From the NCBI GenBank assembly GCA_011605835.1, contig JAAOZJ010000097.1, positions 1 through 25,914 of the forward strand: DNA of 25,914 nucleotides, read 5' to 3'. Position 1 is the stretch's first letter. Each line of letters starts with the position of its first letter. Of the stretch, positions 14,269 through 22,045 are shown piece after piece. Origin of the DNA: Thermoproteota archaeon (GTDB taxonomy: Archaea; Thermoproteota; Methanomethylicia; Nezhaarchaeales; WYZ-LMO8). The notes below the pieces were generated by a model. The model saw only the letters and a list, made by a program, of their open reading frames with translations. It was not told the origin of the DNA and made no database searches. The translations under genes were made by a program, and so were the position numbers.

Positions 14269-16197
14269 TTACCATACAATGCGATAAATCGCTATGTATT
14301 GTGAGTCACAGTAAATCTTTTCAAAGTGGGTTAAACCAGTTGCGTATTGAGGCCACCATATCCCCATGACAAGCTTCGTTAAGAGCGCATTAGGATTACC
14401 TATGCTCCATCCTTGCTGAGTCGGCTGGAATGATGGTGTTGAAGAGCCGGCTATCTTCGCTATAGCGTGGCTTTTGGGGATTTCTTCGAGCGAGACCAGC
14501 ACGTAGACTTCTTTGCCCTTTAGGCCGAAGCTCTTATTCAAAGTCTTCAGTGATTCCTCTTCGCTCTCCGACATGAAGAACTTCGCCACCTCGACGTTCC
14601 TCCACTCGTACACGTTCCCGGGGTCTACCACGGTAGTCCTATTGGCGTAGTATTGTATTAGGTAGCCGTAGTCCCACCAAGAGATTACTATGGCGTTTTG
14701 ATCCGTGTTTTCTCTGAGCCATAGAAGCGCCCCCAGCCAGTAATTGTGACCGCTCATGCCTATGCTCCTGTATACGTCTGCGTGGCTGACGATCAGGCCA
14801 TACTCAGTATAAGTAGGGATGGCAAATAGGGATAGAATGGCCAGCGTCGCCAACGCCGTCGAGAGGCCGAGGCCCATCGCCGCCTCTCGATTGAGCCTAA
14901 AGCCTTTCTTCCACCTGACGAAGAGCCTAAAGCCGTAGTAATTTATGAGCCTCGACAGCACGTCTCCAGCCATGATTGCTACGGTTATTGACAGGAACAT
15001 CAACAACCTCGTCTCTGAGGCCGCGAGGGCCACAGAAACGCCGAAGAGCGACAGCAGGAAGAGGTAATTGCTTCTGTCCCTTGGGTCCTTCAGGCTTCTC
15101 GGCACTAACGCGAAGACGGCGAATATTAACGGTAAGCCCACTTGGTTCCACACGTCGTAAGCCGTAGGCCTTTGGGACTCCGCGACCGTCGAGCGAACCA
15201 ACCCTTTACCACCGAAGAGCCAATCCATCAGCCCGAGGGTGTAACCGCGCTCTACGTACAGAAGAAGCGCGGCTAAAATGACGACTATGGCCACGACGTA
15301 TTTCCTCTTGACCTTGCTTAGGGCCATTAAGGGGATGGCAATGCCCGCGGGGGCGAGGAACGTTATCGACCTGAAAAAGTCCAAACCACCATATCTAATA
15401 ATGAGGGGGGAGGCCGCGAATGCCCCCGAAACTACTAGTACTAATAGATAAGGTATGGAGATGAGGCTGAGGTTCTTACCATCCTTGCCGAAAAGCGTCA
15501 CCAACAAGGCGTAACCTGTTAGGACGAGGTACGTGAATAGGAAGCCCCTCCAACCGATGGCCGCGACGCCGATGAGCGCGCCGGACGCTATTGCAAGCGC
15601 CATCGACGTTATGATGGCTCGCCTAAGTCCTTGTGTGGTCTCGATGGCGTTAAATGACGATAGGGTGAGGGCGAGGCCTGCGAACATCAAGGATGTTGCG
15701 AAAACCTCCTTGTCGCAGAAGCCCTCGAAGGACCTTATGAGGTAGCCCGGAGCGGCGGCCGACAAGAAGGCGGCTATGATACCTGCGGTCGTGGACTTCG
15801 CAAGCGTTCTGGTGATGAAGAACGCTGGTATCACGATTAAGGGGGCGAAGAGGGCTGGCAACCATATGGCTACGTCGATCGGTTGCAAGCTCGTTAGCCG
15901 AGAGAAGCCAGCTATGAACCATGAAACCAAGGGCAACTCGTACCTAGCATCGAACCCCTGAGGGTAGTACCTCAGGGTGTCGTTGGAGGGGATGGAGCCG
16001 TTCTTCAAGATCGCTTCGGCGTACCTGAGAAACACGTAGGGGTCATCGCCCGTCAGGACGTGTTGCTCTAAGAACTGTGGCAGGGACCTCAAATAATAGC
16101 CTAAGGCGTAGGCCATTAAGAGCAAGGCCACGACTATAAGCGGCCTGAATCTACGCGATCTCTCGTAAACCGCTCTCCAAGCCCCCGACTTACTCAA
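14269..16197 (-). CDS. aglB: Oligosaccharyltransferase AglB (STT3 family)
   Basis: 642 residues. AglB is the membrane enzyme that moves a lipid-linked glycan to Asn in N-x-[ST] sequons on exported proteins. The N-terminus has a membrane helix (about 17-36), then the first acidic metal motif GDDPY (D51, D52). Many hydrophobic segments follow to about residue 470, with a second acidic loop EGFCDKEVF. The external domain carries the WWDYG signature (507-511) followed by YANRTTVVDPGN. Only about 130 residues follow WWDYG, so this is a compact AglB. TTG start with GGTGAT about 6 bases upstream; the nearby ATG reading meets a stop at once. It stands alone, convergent with nop10 across 82 bases in which I see no gene. 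Confidence 0.94.
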   Translation of the reverse strand: MSKSGAWRAVYERSRRFRPLIVVALLLMAYALGYYLRSLPQFLEQHVLTGDDPYVFLRYAEAILKNGSIPSNDTLRYYPQGFDARYELPLVSWFIAGFSRLTSLQPIDVAIWLPALFAPLIVIPAFFITRTLAKSTTAGIIAAFLSAAAPGYLIRSFEGFCDKEVFATSLMFAGLALTLSSFNAIETTQGLRRAIITSMALAIASGALIGVAAIGWRGFLFTYLVLTGYALLVTLFGKDGKNLSLISIPYLLVLVVSGAFAASPLIIRYGGLDFFRSITFLAPAGIAIPLMALSKVKRKYVVAIVVILAALLLYVERGYTLGLMDWLFGGKGLVRSTVAESQRPTAYDVWNQVGLPLIFAVFALVPRSLKDPRDRSNYLFLLSLFGVSVALAASETRLLMFLSITVAIMAGDVLSRLINYYGFRLFVRWKKGFRLNREAAMGLGLSTALATLAILSLFAIPTYTEYGLIVSHADVYRSIGMSGHNYWLGALLWLRENTDQNAIVISWWDYGYLIQYYANRTTVVDPGNVYEWRNVEVAKFFMSESEEESLKTLNKSFGLKGKEVYVLVSLEEIPKSHAIAKIAGSSTPSFQPTQQGWSIGNPNALLTKLVMGIWWPQYATGLTHFEKIYCDSQYIAIYRIVW

Positions 16198-16458
16198 TGC
16201 ACATCACCATTTGAGGGACGTAACATTAGCAATGCCATCTCTCGATGGTATTTCTCGGCGCGAGGAACGCTAAAAATCGTCGTTGCCTTCCTATTAAAGC
16301 AACGCACGCAAAGAGCATGAAGAGGCCACCTAGCTGACAAGCCTAGTCTGCTCTTTAAAGTTTAAAACTTTTTGACGGCTCTAGCATTGGGAGGCGATCA
16401 TAACGCCTGAGCATGGTAAAGGACTTGAGTTAGCGCAGTAACACTAGGAGTGATGGTC
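16198..16458. other. Intergenic region between divergent aglB and ileS
   Basis: At about 260 bases this is the longest gene-free stretch in the window. It holds the aglB SD at its left edge (complement of 16203-16208), a TATA-like CTATTAAAG (16291-16299), a 7-bp inverted repeat AAGAGCA/TGCTCTT (16311-16317 and 16349-16355), a TATA-like TTTAAAACTT (about 16361-16370), a small leader hairpin AGGCG/CGCCT (16392-16396, 16404-16408), and the ileS SD. No convincing short ORF was seen. Confidence 0.7.
16356..16375 (+). promoter_or_regulatory. Probable ileS promoter
   Basis: AAAGTTTAAAACTTTTTG combines a purine-rich BRE-like stretch with a TATA-like TTTAAAA. Initiation about 25 bases on would be near 16390, giving an ileS leader of roughly 70 bases. 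That leader would contain the AGGCG/CGCCT hairpin. Called by eye. Confidence 0.5.
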
Positions 16459-19400
16459 ATGGAGATGAAGAGTTACGATCCGTTGAGGATCGAGCACTAC
16501 GTGAGGGCTTTCTGGCGCGACAACGACATAATAAATAAGTGCTTCGAAGCGCGAAAGGGGAGAAAACTCTTCAGCTTCTTAGAGGGCCCGCCCACAACGA
16601 ATGGCTTCATGCACGTCGGTCATGCGAGGGGTAGGACCCTTAAGGATGTAGTCATTAGGTTCAAGCTCATGCAGGGCTTCGACGTGTGGCGCCGCGCTGG
16701 CTGGGACACCCAAGGCCTACCTGTCGAGCTCGAGGCCGAGAAGAACCTAGGCCTGAGGTCGAAAAAGGACATAGAGGCCGTGGGCTACGAGAAGTTCGTG
16801 AAGGAGTGCAATAGGCTCGTGGACTATTACCTAGACCATTGGAGGAAGGCCTCAGAACTGCTGGGCCTGTGGCTCGACTACGACAGCGCGTATCAGACGA
16901 GGCGTAAAGAGTACATAGAGTTTGTATGGTGGGCTCTCAAGCAAGCGTACGAGAGGGGGCTGTTGGTCGAAGATCTTAAGGTGATAGCGTTCTGCCCTCG
17001 TTGCGAGACCCCTCTCTCGGACCAAGAGGTCGCTCTTGGCTATGCTAGCATAGAGGATCCCTCGATCTACGTGAAGATCCCGTTGCTCAATAGGGAGTCC
17101 ACGTACGTGGTCATTTGGACCACGACCCCTTGGACCTTGCCAGCCAACGAGGCCGTGTGCTTGCACCCGGACGAGTACTACGTCGAGGTCGAGGTGAGAG
17201 GCGAGAGGTGGATCCTAGCCGAGAAGCTCTTGGAGAAGGTCATGGCCGAGGTGGGGGTAAAGGGGTACAAGGTTCTCGGCAAGTTCCTCGGATCGGAGCT
17301 CGAAGGTGCCAAATACTTACACCCACTCCTAGACGAGGTGCCCGAGCACAAAAGCCACGATGGCTCTCACATAATAACGTGCGATCAGAGGGTTAGCATG
17401 GAGGAGGGTAGCGGGTGCGTGCACATAGCCCCAGCCCATGGGCCCGAGGACTTCGAAATAGGCAAGAGGTACTCGCTACCTGTGTTCTGCCCAGTAGAGG
17501 TCAACGGATCCTATTCGGACAAGGCTGGCAAATACAGGGGCATGTACGTAAGAGAGGCCAATAGGATCATCATCGAAGACTTGAGGAAGAAGGGGCTCTT
17601 GGCCTACGAGGGAGCGATTCTTCACGAGTACCCTCATTGCTGGAGATGCGACACTCCCTTAATCTACAGAGCCGATAGGCAGTGGTTCTTACGCATAGAG
17701 CCCATAAAGGGCTTGATCTTGGAAGAGAACAAGAAAGTTAAGTGGGTCCCGCCGTGGGCTGGCGAGGCTAGGTTCCACAACTGGATCGTCAACGCTAGGG
17801 ATTGGTGCATTTCGCGCCTCAGGGTGTGGGGCTCACCCCTTAACATCTGGACTTGCGTGAAGTGTGGGCACAGGGTCTGCGTGGGCTCGATTGAAGAGCT
17901 CAAGAGCCTAGCCCTGACCCCTCTCAAAGACGTAGAGCTTCACAGGCCGTGGATCGACGCCGTCCGGCTCCGATGCCCGAATTGCGGAGGCGAGATGACA
18001 AGGGAGCCTCACGTGCTCGATTGTTGGTTGGACTCCGGAGTGGCGCATGCCGCGAGCGTCGACTACCTGAAAGATAAGTCGCTCTTCGAAACTCTGTTCC
18101 CCTACGACTTCATAACTGAGGCGGTCGATCAGACTAGAGGATGGTTCTTCTCGCTAATCTTCACGAGCGTGATGTTGTTCGGCAAAGCCCCTTACAAGTG
18201 CGTGTTATGCCAAGGGCACGTACTCGACAAACTGGGCCAGAAGATGTCGAAAAGCAAGGGAAACGTCGTTTGGGCCCGCGACGTCATAGAGTCTGAAGGG
18301 GCCGATCCTCTGCGCCTGTACTTGGTTATGAAGGCAGCCCCTTGGGAGTCTTTGAACTTCGACGTTGATGAGTTGAAATCTACAAAACGCATGTTAAATG
18401 TAATCTTCAACGTATTCAAATTCGCTAGCACATACATGGAGCTAGATAAATTCGACTACAGAAAATATCCAATAGAAATGTTTATTGATAAGCTTTCTCC
18501 GGAGGACCAATGGATTCTCTCGAGAGTTCAGACAACGATCGAGGCAGTAACCTCAAACATCGAGGCGTATAACATGCACGAAGCAGCGAAGGCCATAGTC
18601 AACTTCTTTGTCGAGGACTTAAGTCACGGTTACATAAGGTTCATTAGAAGGAGGGTTTGGTTGGAGGAGGAAAACGTCGAAAAGCTCATGACCTACAGCG
18701 TGCTGTACTACGTGCTTGACAAGGCCCTTAGGCTCATGGCTCCCTTTACCCCGCACCTAGCTGAATGGTTGTACCAAGAGTTCTTGAAGAGGTTCGGAGG
18801 CTTGAAGGAAGAGAGCCTGTTCATGCTCGATTGGCCCTCAGCTGAGACCGAGTTCTTCAAGAGGGAGCTCGAAGAGGGGGCATCGCTGCTCATGGAGGCG
18901 CTAACGCTGGTAGCCAGCGCGAGGCAGAAGGCCAAGCTCAAGGGCAGGTGGCCCGTCTCCGACGTCGTCGTCACGGTATTCGACGAGGGGCTAGCCGCAA
19001 AGCTGAACACGTTTCACAAAGCGCTGCGCGAGCAGGCCAACGCTCGGAACGTCATCATTGCGACTACCATACCTGGTGACGTGAAGTTGAAGGTGAGAGT
19101 CCAAGACGATAGGGTCAAGAAGGCTCTAGGACCTAAGACAATAAAGCTCGTCGAGTTGTTGGATAGTTCTGACGCCAAGGAGCTCCTGAGAGAGCTCTGC
19201 ACTCACGGCAGAGTGAGCGTTAGCGTGGATGGCGAGGAAGTACCGCTGAGCAACGAGGACGTGGAAGTGGTCGGAATTGATGGTTATGAGAAGTGGTCTT
19301 TCGCCTTGGGCAGGCGCATGCTGATATGTCTGAACACGGCGCGAGACAGGGAGCTTGAGGCCGAGGCCTTGACTAGGGAGCTCGTCCGTAGAATACAGTA

Positions 19401-19638
19401 CATGCGCAAGGAGCTCAATCTGCGCATCGAAGATTACATAGACGTAGCAGTAGAAGCAGAAGGGCGCGCGCTGAGCGTATTGAGCGCGAAGAACGTGGAG
19501 TACTTGAAAGGCGAGGTCAGAGCGAGGGAGTTGAGAATGGGTAACAAGGTGGACGTTGTTGGAGAGAGCTGGTACGCAAAGGAGTGGGATATAGATGGAC
19601 TGAGGGTCAAGATATACATGCGGAGGAGCGGAGGGTGA
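16459..19638 (+). CDS. ileS: Isoleucyl-tRNA synthetase
   Basis: About 1060 residues, a full-length archaeal/eukaryotic-type class Ia synthetase that charges tRNA-Ile. Visible, numbered from 16450: GPPTTNGFMHVGHARGR with the HIGH-type HVGH (55-58), CPRCETPLSDQEV (about 182-194), the CP1 editing domain with TTPWTLPANEA, WRCDTPLIYRADRQWF, a zinc site with CVKCGH (about 468) and CPNCGG (about 510), and KMSKSKGN (598-605). The C-terminal anticodon-binding helices include NVEYLKGEV. The ATG at 16459 follows GGAGTGAT by four bases. GTG 16450 and ATG 16453 overlap that SD, and ATG 16465 is also possible. It is followed closely by tRNA-Ser. Confidence 0.97.
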   Translation: MEMKSYDPLRIEHYVRAFWRDNDIINKCFEARKGRKLFSFLEGPPTTNGFMHVGHARGRTLKDVVIRFKLMQGFDVWRRAGWDTQGLPVELEAEKNLGLRSKKDIEAVGYEKFVKECNRLVDYYLDHWRKASELLGLWLDYDSAYQTRRKEYIEFVWWALKQAYERGLLVEDLKVIAFCPRCETPLSDQEVALGYASIEDPSIYVKIPLLNRESTYVVIWTTTPWTLPANEAVCLHPDEYYVEVEVRGERWILAEKLLEKVMAEVGVKGYKVLGKFLGSELEGAKYLHPLLDEVPEHKSHDGSHIITCDQRVSMEEGSGCVHIAPAHGPEDFEIGKRYSLPVFCPVEVNGSYSDKAGKYRGMYVREANRIIIEDLRKKGLLAYEGAILHEYPHCWRCDTPLIYRADRQWFLRIEPIKGLILEENKKVKWVPPWAGEARFHNWIVNARDWCISRLRVWGSPLNIWTCVKCGHRVCVGSIEELKSLALTPLKDVELHRPWIDAVRLRCPNCGGEMTREPHVLDCWLDSGVAHAASVDYLKDKSLFETLFPYDFITEAVDQTRGWFFSLIFTSVMLFGKAPYKCVLCQGHVLDKLGQKMSKSKGNVVWARDVIESEGADPLRLYLVMKAAPWESLNFDVDELKSTKRMLNVIFNVFKFASTYMELDKFDYRKYPIEMFIDKLSPEDQWILSRVQTTIEAVTSNIEAYNMHEAAKAIVNFFVEDLSHGYIRFIRRRVWLEEENVEKLMTYSVLYYVLDKALRLMAPFTPHLAEWLYQEFLKRFGGLKEESLFMLDWPSAETEFFKRELEEGASLLMEALTLVASARQKAKLKGRWPVSDVVVTVFDEGLAAKLNTFHKALREQANARNVIIATTIPGDVKLKVRVQDDRVKKALGPKTIKLVELLDSSDAKELLRELCTHGRVSVSVDGEEVPLSNEDVEVVGIDGYEKWSFALGRRMLICLNTARDRELEAEALTRELVRRIQYMRKELNLRIEDYIDVAVEAEGRALSVLSAKNVEYLKGEVRARELRMGNKVDVVGESWYAKEWDIDGLRVKIYMRRSGG

Positions 19639-19639
19639 A

Positions 19640-19656
19640 AATAAAAGTTTTTTAGT
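19640..19656 (+). promoter_or_regulatory. TATA-like box before tRNA-Ser
   Basis: AATAAAAGTTTTTTAG begins right after the ileS stop and ends about 25 bases before the tRNA. The spacing suits direct transcription of the tRNA, possibly continuing into archease. The T-run could also help end ileS transcription. Confidence 0.45.
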
Positions 19657-19680
19657 TTGGCGAAGAGCCGAGTAATCTGA

Positions 19681-19768
19681 GCCGGGATGGCCGAGCGGAC
19701 CAAGGCGCCAGCCTTGAGAGCTGGTGCCCCACCGGGGCGCGCGGGTTCGAATCCCGCTCCCGGCGCCA
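19681..19768 (+). tRNA. tRNA-Ser (anticodon UGA), 3' CCA encoded
   Basis: Acceptor arms GCCGGGA (19681-19687) and TCCCGGC (19758-19764) pair fully. D stem GCC/GGC. Anticodon stem CCAGC/GCTGG encloses loop CTTGAGA, giving anticodon TGA, which reads UCA serine codons. A long variable arm (GCCCC-ACC-GGGGC) marks a type II tRNA. T arm GCGGG-TTCGAAT-CCCGC. Discriminator G73 (19765) fits serine, and CCA is encoded at 19766-19768. No intron is visible. An AT-rich box (about 19641-19655) lies some 30 bases upstream and may be its promoter. Confidence 0.97.
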
Positions 19769-19799
19769 CAATAAGCGCTACCCGAGAAAGGGGATTGAC

Positions 19800-20225
19800 A
19801 TGAGCATAAAGTTCTTGGACCATCCATCTGATGTCTACGTTGAGGTCAGAGCCAAGAGCTTGGAAGAAGTCTTCGCCCTCAGCGGGGTGGCGGTTTACGA
19901 GGTCATGACCGACGTAAGCCGCGTCGAAAAGGTAGAGAAGGTGGAGGTCACGGTCGAAGGGTTCGACTTGCACTCTCTGTTGTACAATTGGCTCGAGGAG
20001 CTGATATACCTCTTTGACTCGAAGGGATTCTTGGGCTCCGAGGTAAAGGTCGAGGAATTGGTTGGAGGCGACAATGGTTTCAGACTCAAAGCGGTAATAA
20101 CCGGAGAAAGATATGATGACAAACGTCACGAGTCGAAAACCGCCATAAAGGCCGCAACGTACCACTTAATGGAGATAAAGAGGGAGGGCGACGAGTACGT
20201 CGTTAGGTTCGTCTTAGACATCTGA
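19800..20225 (+). CDS. Archease (RtcB ligase activator)
   Basis: 141 residues, normal size. Archease speeds guanylylation of the RNA ligase RtcB, which joins tRNA halves after intron removal. The N-terminal FLDHPSDVYVEV (4-15) is the family's DH-[TP]-[AS]-D block carrying a metal-binding Asp. The middle has LHSLLYNWLEELIYLFDSKG, and the end has RHESKTAIKAATYHLMEI followed by VRFVLDI; the terminal Asp before Ile is also a metal ligand in the family. ATG start with GGGGATTGA upstream. It lies 31 bases after tRNA-Ser. rtcB is not in the window, although the two are often linked. Confidence 0.93.
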   Translation: MSIKFLDHPSDVYVEVRAKSLEEVFALSGVAVYEVMTDVSRVEKVEKVEVTVEGFDLHSLLYNWLEELIYLFDSKGFLGSEVKVEELVGGDNGFRLKAVITGERYDDKRHESKTAIKAATYHLMEIKREGDEYVVRFVLDI

Positions 20226-20239
20226 CGCGCTTGGCCTCT

Positions 20240-20962
20240 TCATGTCGACTTGAGGTATTTCTCCCTCTTTCTCAAGAAGTCGTCTATTTCGCTGAAAGGC
20301 TTGGCAGGGCTCCCCTTTACGGCGACGCCCTCGGGGACGTCCTTGGTCACCACGCTACCAGCCGCGACAAACGAGTTTGGCCCTACCTTTACCCCTGCGA
20401 TGATTATGGCGTTAGCGGCAATGATGGCCCCTCTACATATCCTCGTCGTGACGATCTTGCCGCTTGGAGGGTACTTGTCGTTCGTTATGACCACTCCAGG
20501 GCCTAAGAAGACGTCGTCCTCTATTACGGTACGCCTAGGTATGAAGACGTTGGATTGGACGTTTACTCGAGAGCCTATGCAAGTCTCGCCCTCTATTATG
20601 GCGTAAGAGCCGATACTAGAGCCATCGCCTATCTTCGTTTCTTCGCGAACGAGCACGTTGTGCCCGAGCTGAACTCCATTACCTATCTTGACCCGCTCAT
20701 AGATTATGGAGCCGCTACGTATTATGCAACCCTCTCCAACGATGCAGCCCTCGCTTACCTCGTCGAAGGCGTAGTCGAGGTCTTGAGCTTGTGTCCTCGT
20801 CTCCAAGACCTTGGCCAAGCTCTTGCGAGTGGGATAGCCCAACACCACCATGTCGTCGACTATTGTATCGCTACCCACCACAGTCCTACCGTAAACTCTG
20901 ATTAAAGATCCCAAGAACTGCGTGTTTATTGATGCCTTGCGAGAAACGAAACGCCACAACAT
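20240..20962 (-). CDS. Left-handed beta-helix acyl/N-acetyltransferase (WbpD/QdtC-like)
   Basis: 240 residues. From about 70 to 215 the protein is made of hexapeptide repeats ([LIV]-G-x4), for example IVGEGCIIRSGSIIYERVKI, IGDGSSIGSYAIIEG and IAANAIIIAGVKVG, which form a trimeric left-handed beta helix using an acyl-CoA donor. The loop ITNDKYPP matches the T-N-D-x-Y-P segment of N-acetyltransferases acting on amino-sugar nucleotides (WbpD/WlbB, QdtC), so a role in making amino sugars for surface glycans or N-glycans is plausible; aglB is 4 kb away but not linked in an operon. SD GGTGAT lies just before ATG 20962, or five bases before the next codon, TTG 20959. Substrate unknown. It is convergent with archease, 14 bases apart. 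Confidence 0.85.
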   Translation of the reverse strand: MLWRFVSRKASINTQFLGSLIRVYGRTVVGSDTIVDDMVVLGYPTRKSLAKVLETRTQAQDLDYAFDEVSEGCIVGEGCIIRSGSIIYERVKIGNGVQLGHNVLVREETKIGDGSSIGSYAIIEGETCIGSRVNVQSNVFIPRRTVIEDDVFLGPGVVITNDKYPPSGKIVTTRICRGAIIAANAIIIAGVKVGPNSFVAAGSVVTKDVPEGVAVKGSPAKPFSEIDDFLRKREKYLKST

Positions 20963-21060
20963 TAATCACCGGCTCAGGGCCTCAGATCATGAATGGCCTT
21001 TCATTCCCGGTTTCAACACTCGGCAAGTTCTTCATCGGCCAGTTAAACTTGTGAGGGGGA

Positions 21061-21072
21061 GCTATAAATTCT
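21061..21072 (+). promoter_or_regulatory. TATA-like box of the SPOUT methyltransferase gene
   Basis: GCTATAAATTC (21061-21071) is among the clearest TATA boxes in the window. Initiation about 25 bases on (near 21092) falls just before TTG 21099. This supports that start against the open frame that extends upstream over the divergent acyltransferase start. Confidence 0.6.
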
Positions 21073-21098
21073 TTCGAGAGGCGAGAGGGCGCTATCGA

Positions 21099-21983
21099 TT
21101 GAAGGTCGCGGTTGCTCTGCCGTCAACGGCGCTAGCCGAGGCGAACTCTCTACTTGAGAAGACCATCAAGGTCGGATTCATGGCCAGGGCCTTAGCCATA
21201 TATAAGGTCGAGCAATTAGTCATATATCGCGACGAGACCGAGAAAATTGACGAGAGGGCCCTTCTAGGGAAACTCTTTAACTACCTAGCTTGCCCGCAAT
21301 ACCTCAGGAAAAAGGTCTTCCCTCTTGACCCCAACTTGAGGTACGTAGGCCTATTGCCGCCTCTAAACACCCCCAACCATCCAATAGAAAAGAGCGTAAA
21401 GGACTTGCCCGAGGTCTGCTACCGAGAGGGACTCGTTGTAGACAAGGCGGGGGAGATGTATTTGGCCGACGTAGGGATTGGGGCATCCTTGGCCTTTCAG
21501 AGCTCAAGAAAGCTGAAGAGGGGTGATAGGGTGATCTTGAGGATCGTTAAGAGGGGCGACGAAATCATCGAAGTGAGAGAAGTTAAGAGGGATGAGGTAC
21601 CCCACTACTTCGGATTCGTGGTCGACGTGACGGATTTAAACCTCAAGGGGCTGATATCTTCGTTTAAGAGGGATGCACTGGTCATAGCAACTTCCAGGTA
21701 TGGCAGGGAAGTGCACAGGGAGTTGCAAAATCTGTTGGAGTTGATGAGAAAGTATAATAAGTTGCTCTTGATATTCGGCTCGCCCTTTAGAGGGCTTTAC
21801 GATATAGCAAGGAGGGAGGGATTTGATCTGGACGACGAGGTCCATATGACCTTGAACTTCGTGCCTAGCCAAGGAACTAAGACGGTGAGGGTCGAAGAAG
21901 CGCTGTATTCTACCCTTGCGATAATTAACCTACTTCGCTGCGAGGTCGAAGGGGTGGGTCCGTCTCAAGGTAATAAAGATTAA
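21099..21983 (+). CDS. SPOUT-family RNA methyltransferase (COG2106, SPOUT1/C9orf114-like)
   Basis: About 294 residues from the TTG at 21099. The family starts K-V-[AS]-V-A-L-P-S followed by LLEKTIKVGFMARALAIYKV; here LKVAVALPSTALAEANSLL and VGFMARALAIYKVEQLVIY fit. Then come LRYVGLLPPLNTPNHP, an inserted OB-like domain (about 105-170, with GDRVILRIVKRGDE), and the knot region with ALVIATSRYGREVH, LLIFGSPFRGL and TLNFVPSQGTKTVRVEEA. These are the SAM-binding loops of a trefoil-knot methyltransferase. Members are predicted to methylate rRNA (uridine N3 is the database name). The open frame runs back to 20922, but that part overlaps the divergent acyltransferase and lies before the TATA box. A location just upstream of uL3 is a known archaeal neighbourhood. 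Confidence 0.88.
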   Translation: MKVAVALPSTALAEANSLLEKTIKVGFMARALAIYKVEQLVIYRDETEKIDERALLGKLFNYLACPQYLRKKVFPLDPNLRYVGLLPPLNTPNHPIEKSVKDLPEVCYREGLVVDKAGEMYLADVGIGASLAFQSSRKLKRGDRVILRIVKRGDEIIEVREVKRDEVPHYFGFVVDVTDLNLKGLISSFKRDALVIATSRYGREVHRELQNLLELMRKYNKLLLIFGSPFRGLYDIARREGFDLDDEVHMTLNFVPSQGTKTVRVEEALYSTLAIINLLRCEVEGVGPSQGNKD

Positions 21984-22045
21984 ATAGGGGGCTGAGGGAT
22001 TTTACTCCCCAACACCGTTGAGCTGAAAACTCCGAGGGATTAGGA
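21974..22045 (+). promoter_or_regulatory. Promoter and leader of the uL3 ribosomal operon
   Basis: AGATTAAATAGG (21977-21988), overlapping the stop of the SPOUT gene, is a TATA candidate. The 62-base gap then holds a direct repeat GAGGGATT (about 21995 and 22034) and a possible GGGG/CCCC pairing (about 21987-21990 with 22007-22010). The second GAGGG copy lies 7 bases before the uL3 GTG and is probably its SD. Confidence 0.45.

Noticed and set aside
19126..20165. Two long minus-strand open frames crossing the end of ileS, tRNA-Ser and archease (243 and 233 codons)
   Set aside because: They run antisense through a well-supported tRNA and two recognisable genes, and their protein sequences show no family features; they follow from the codon bias of the sense genes.
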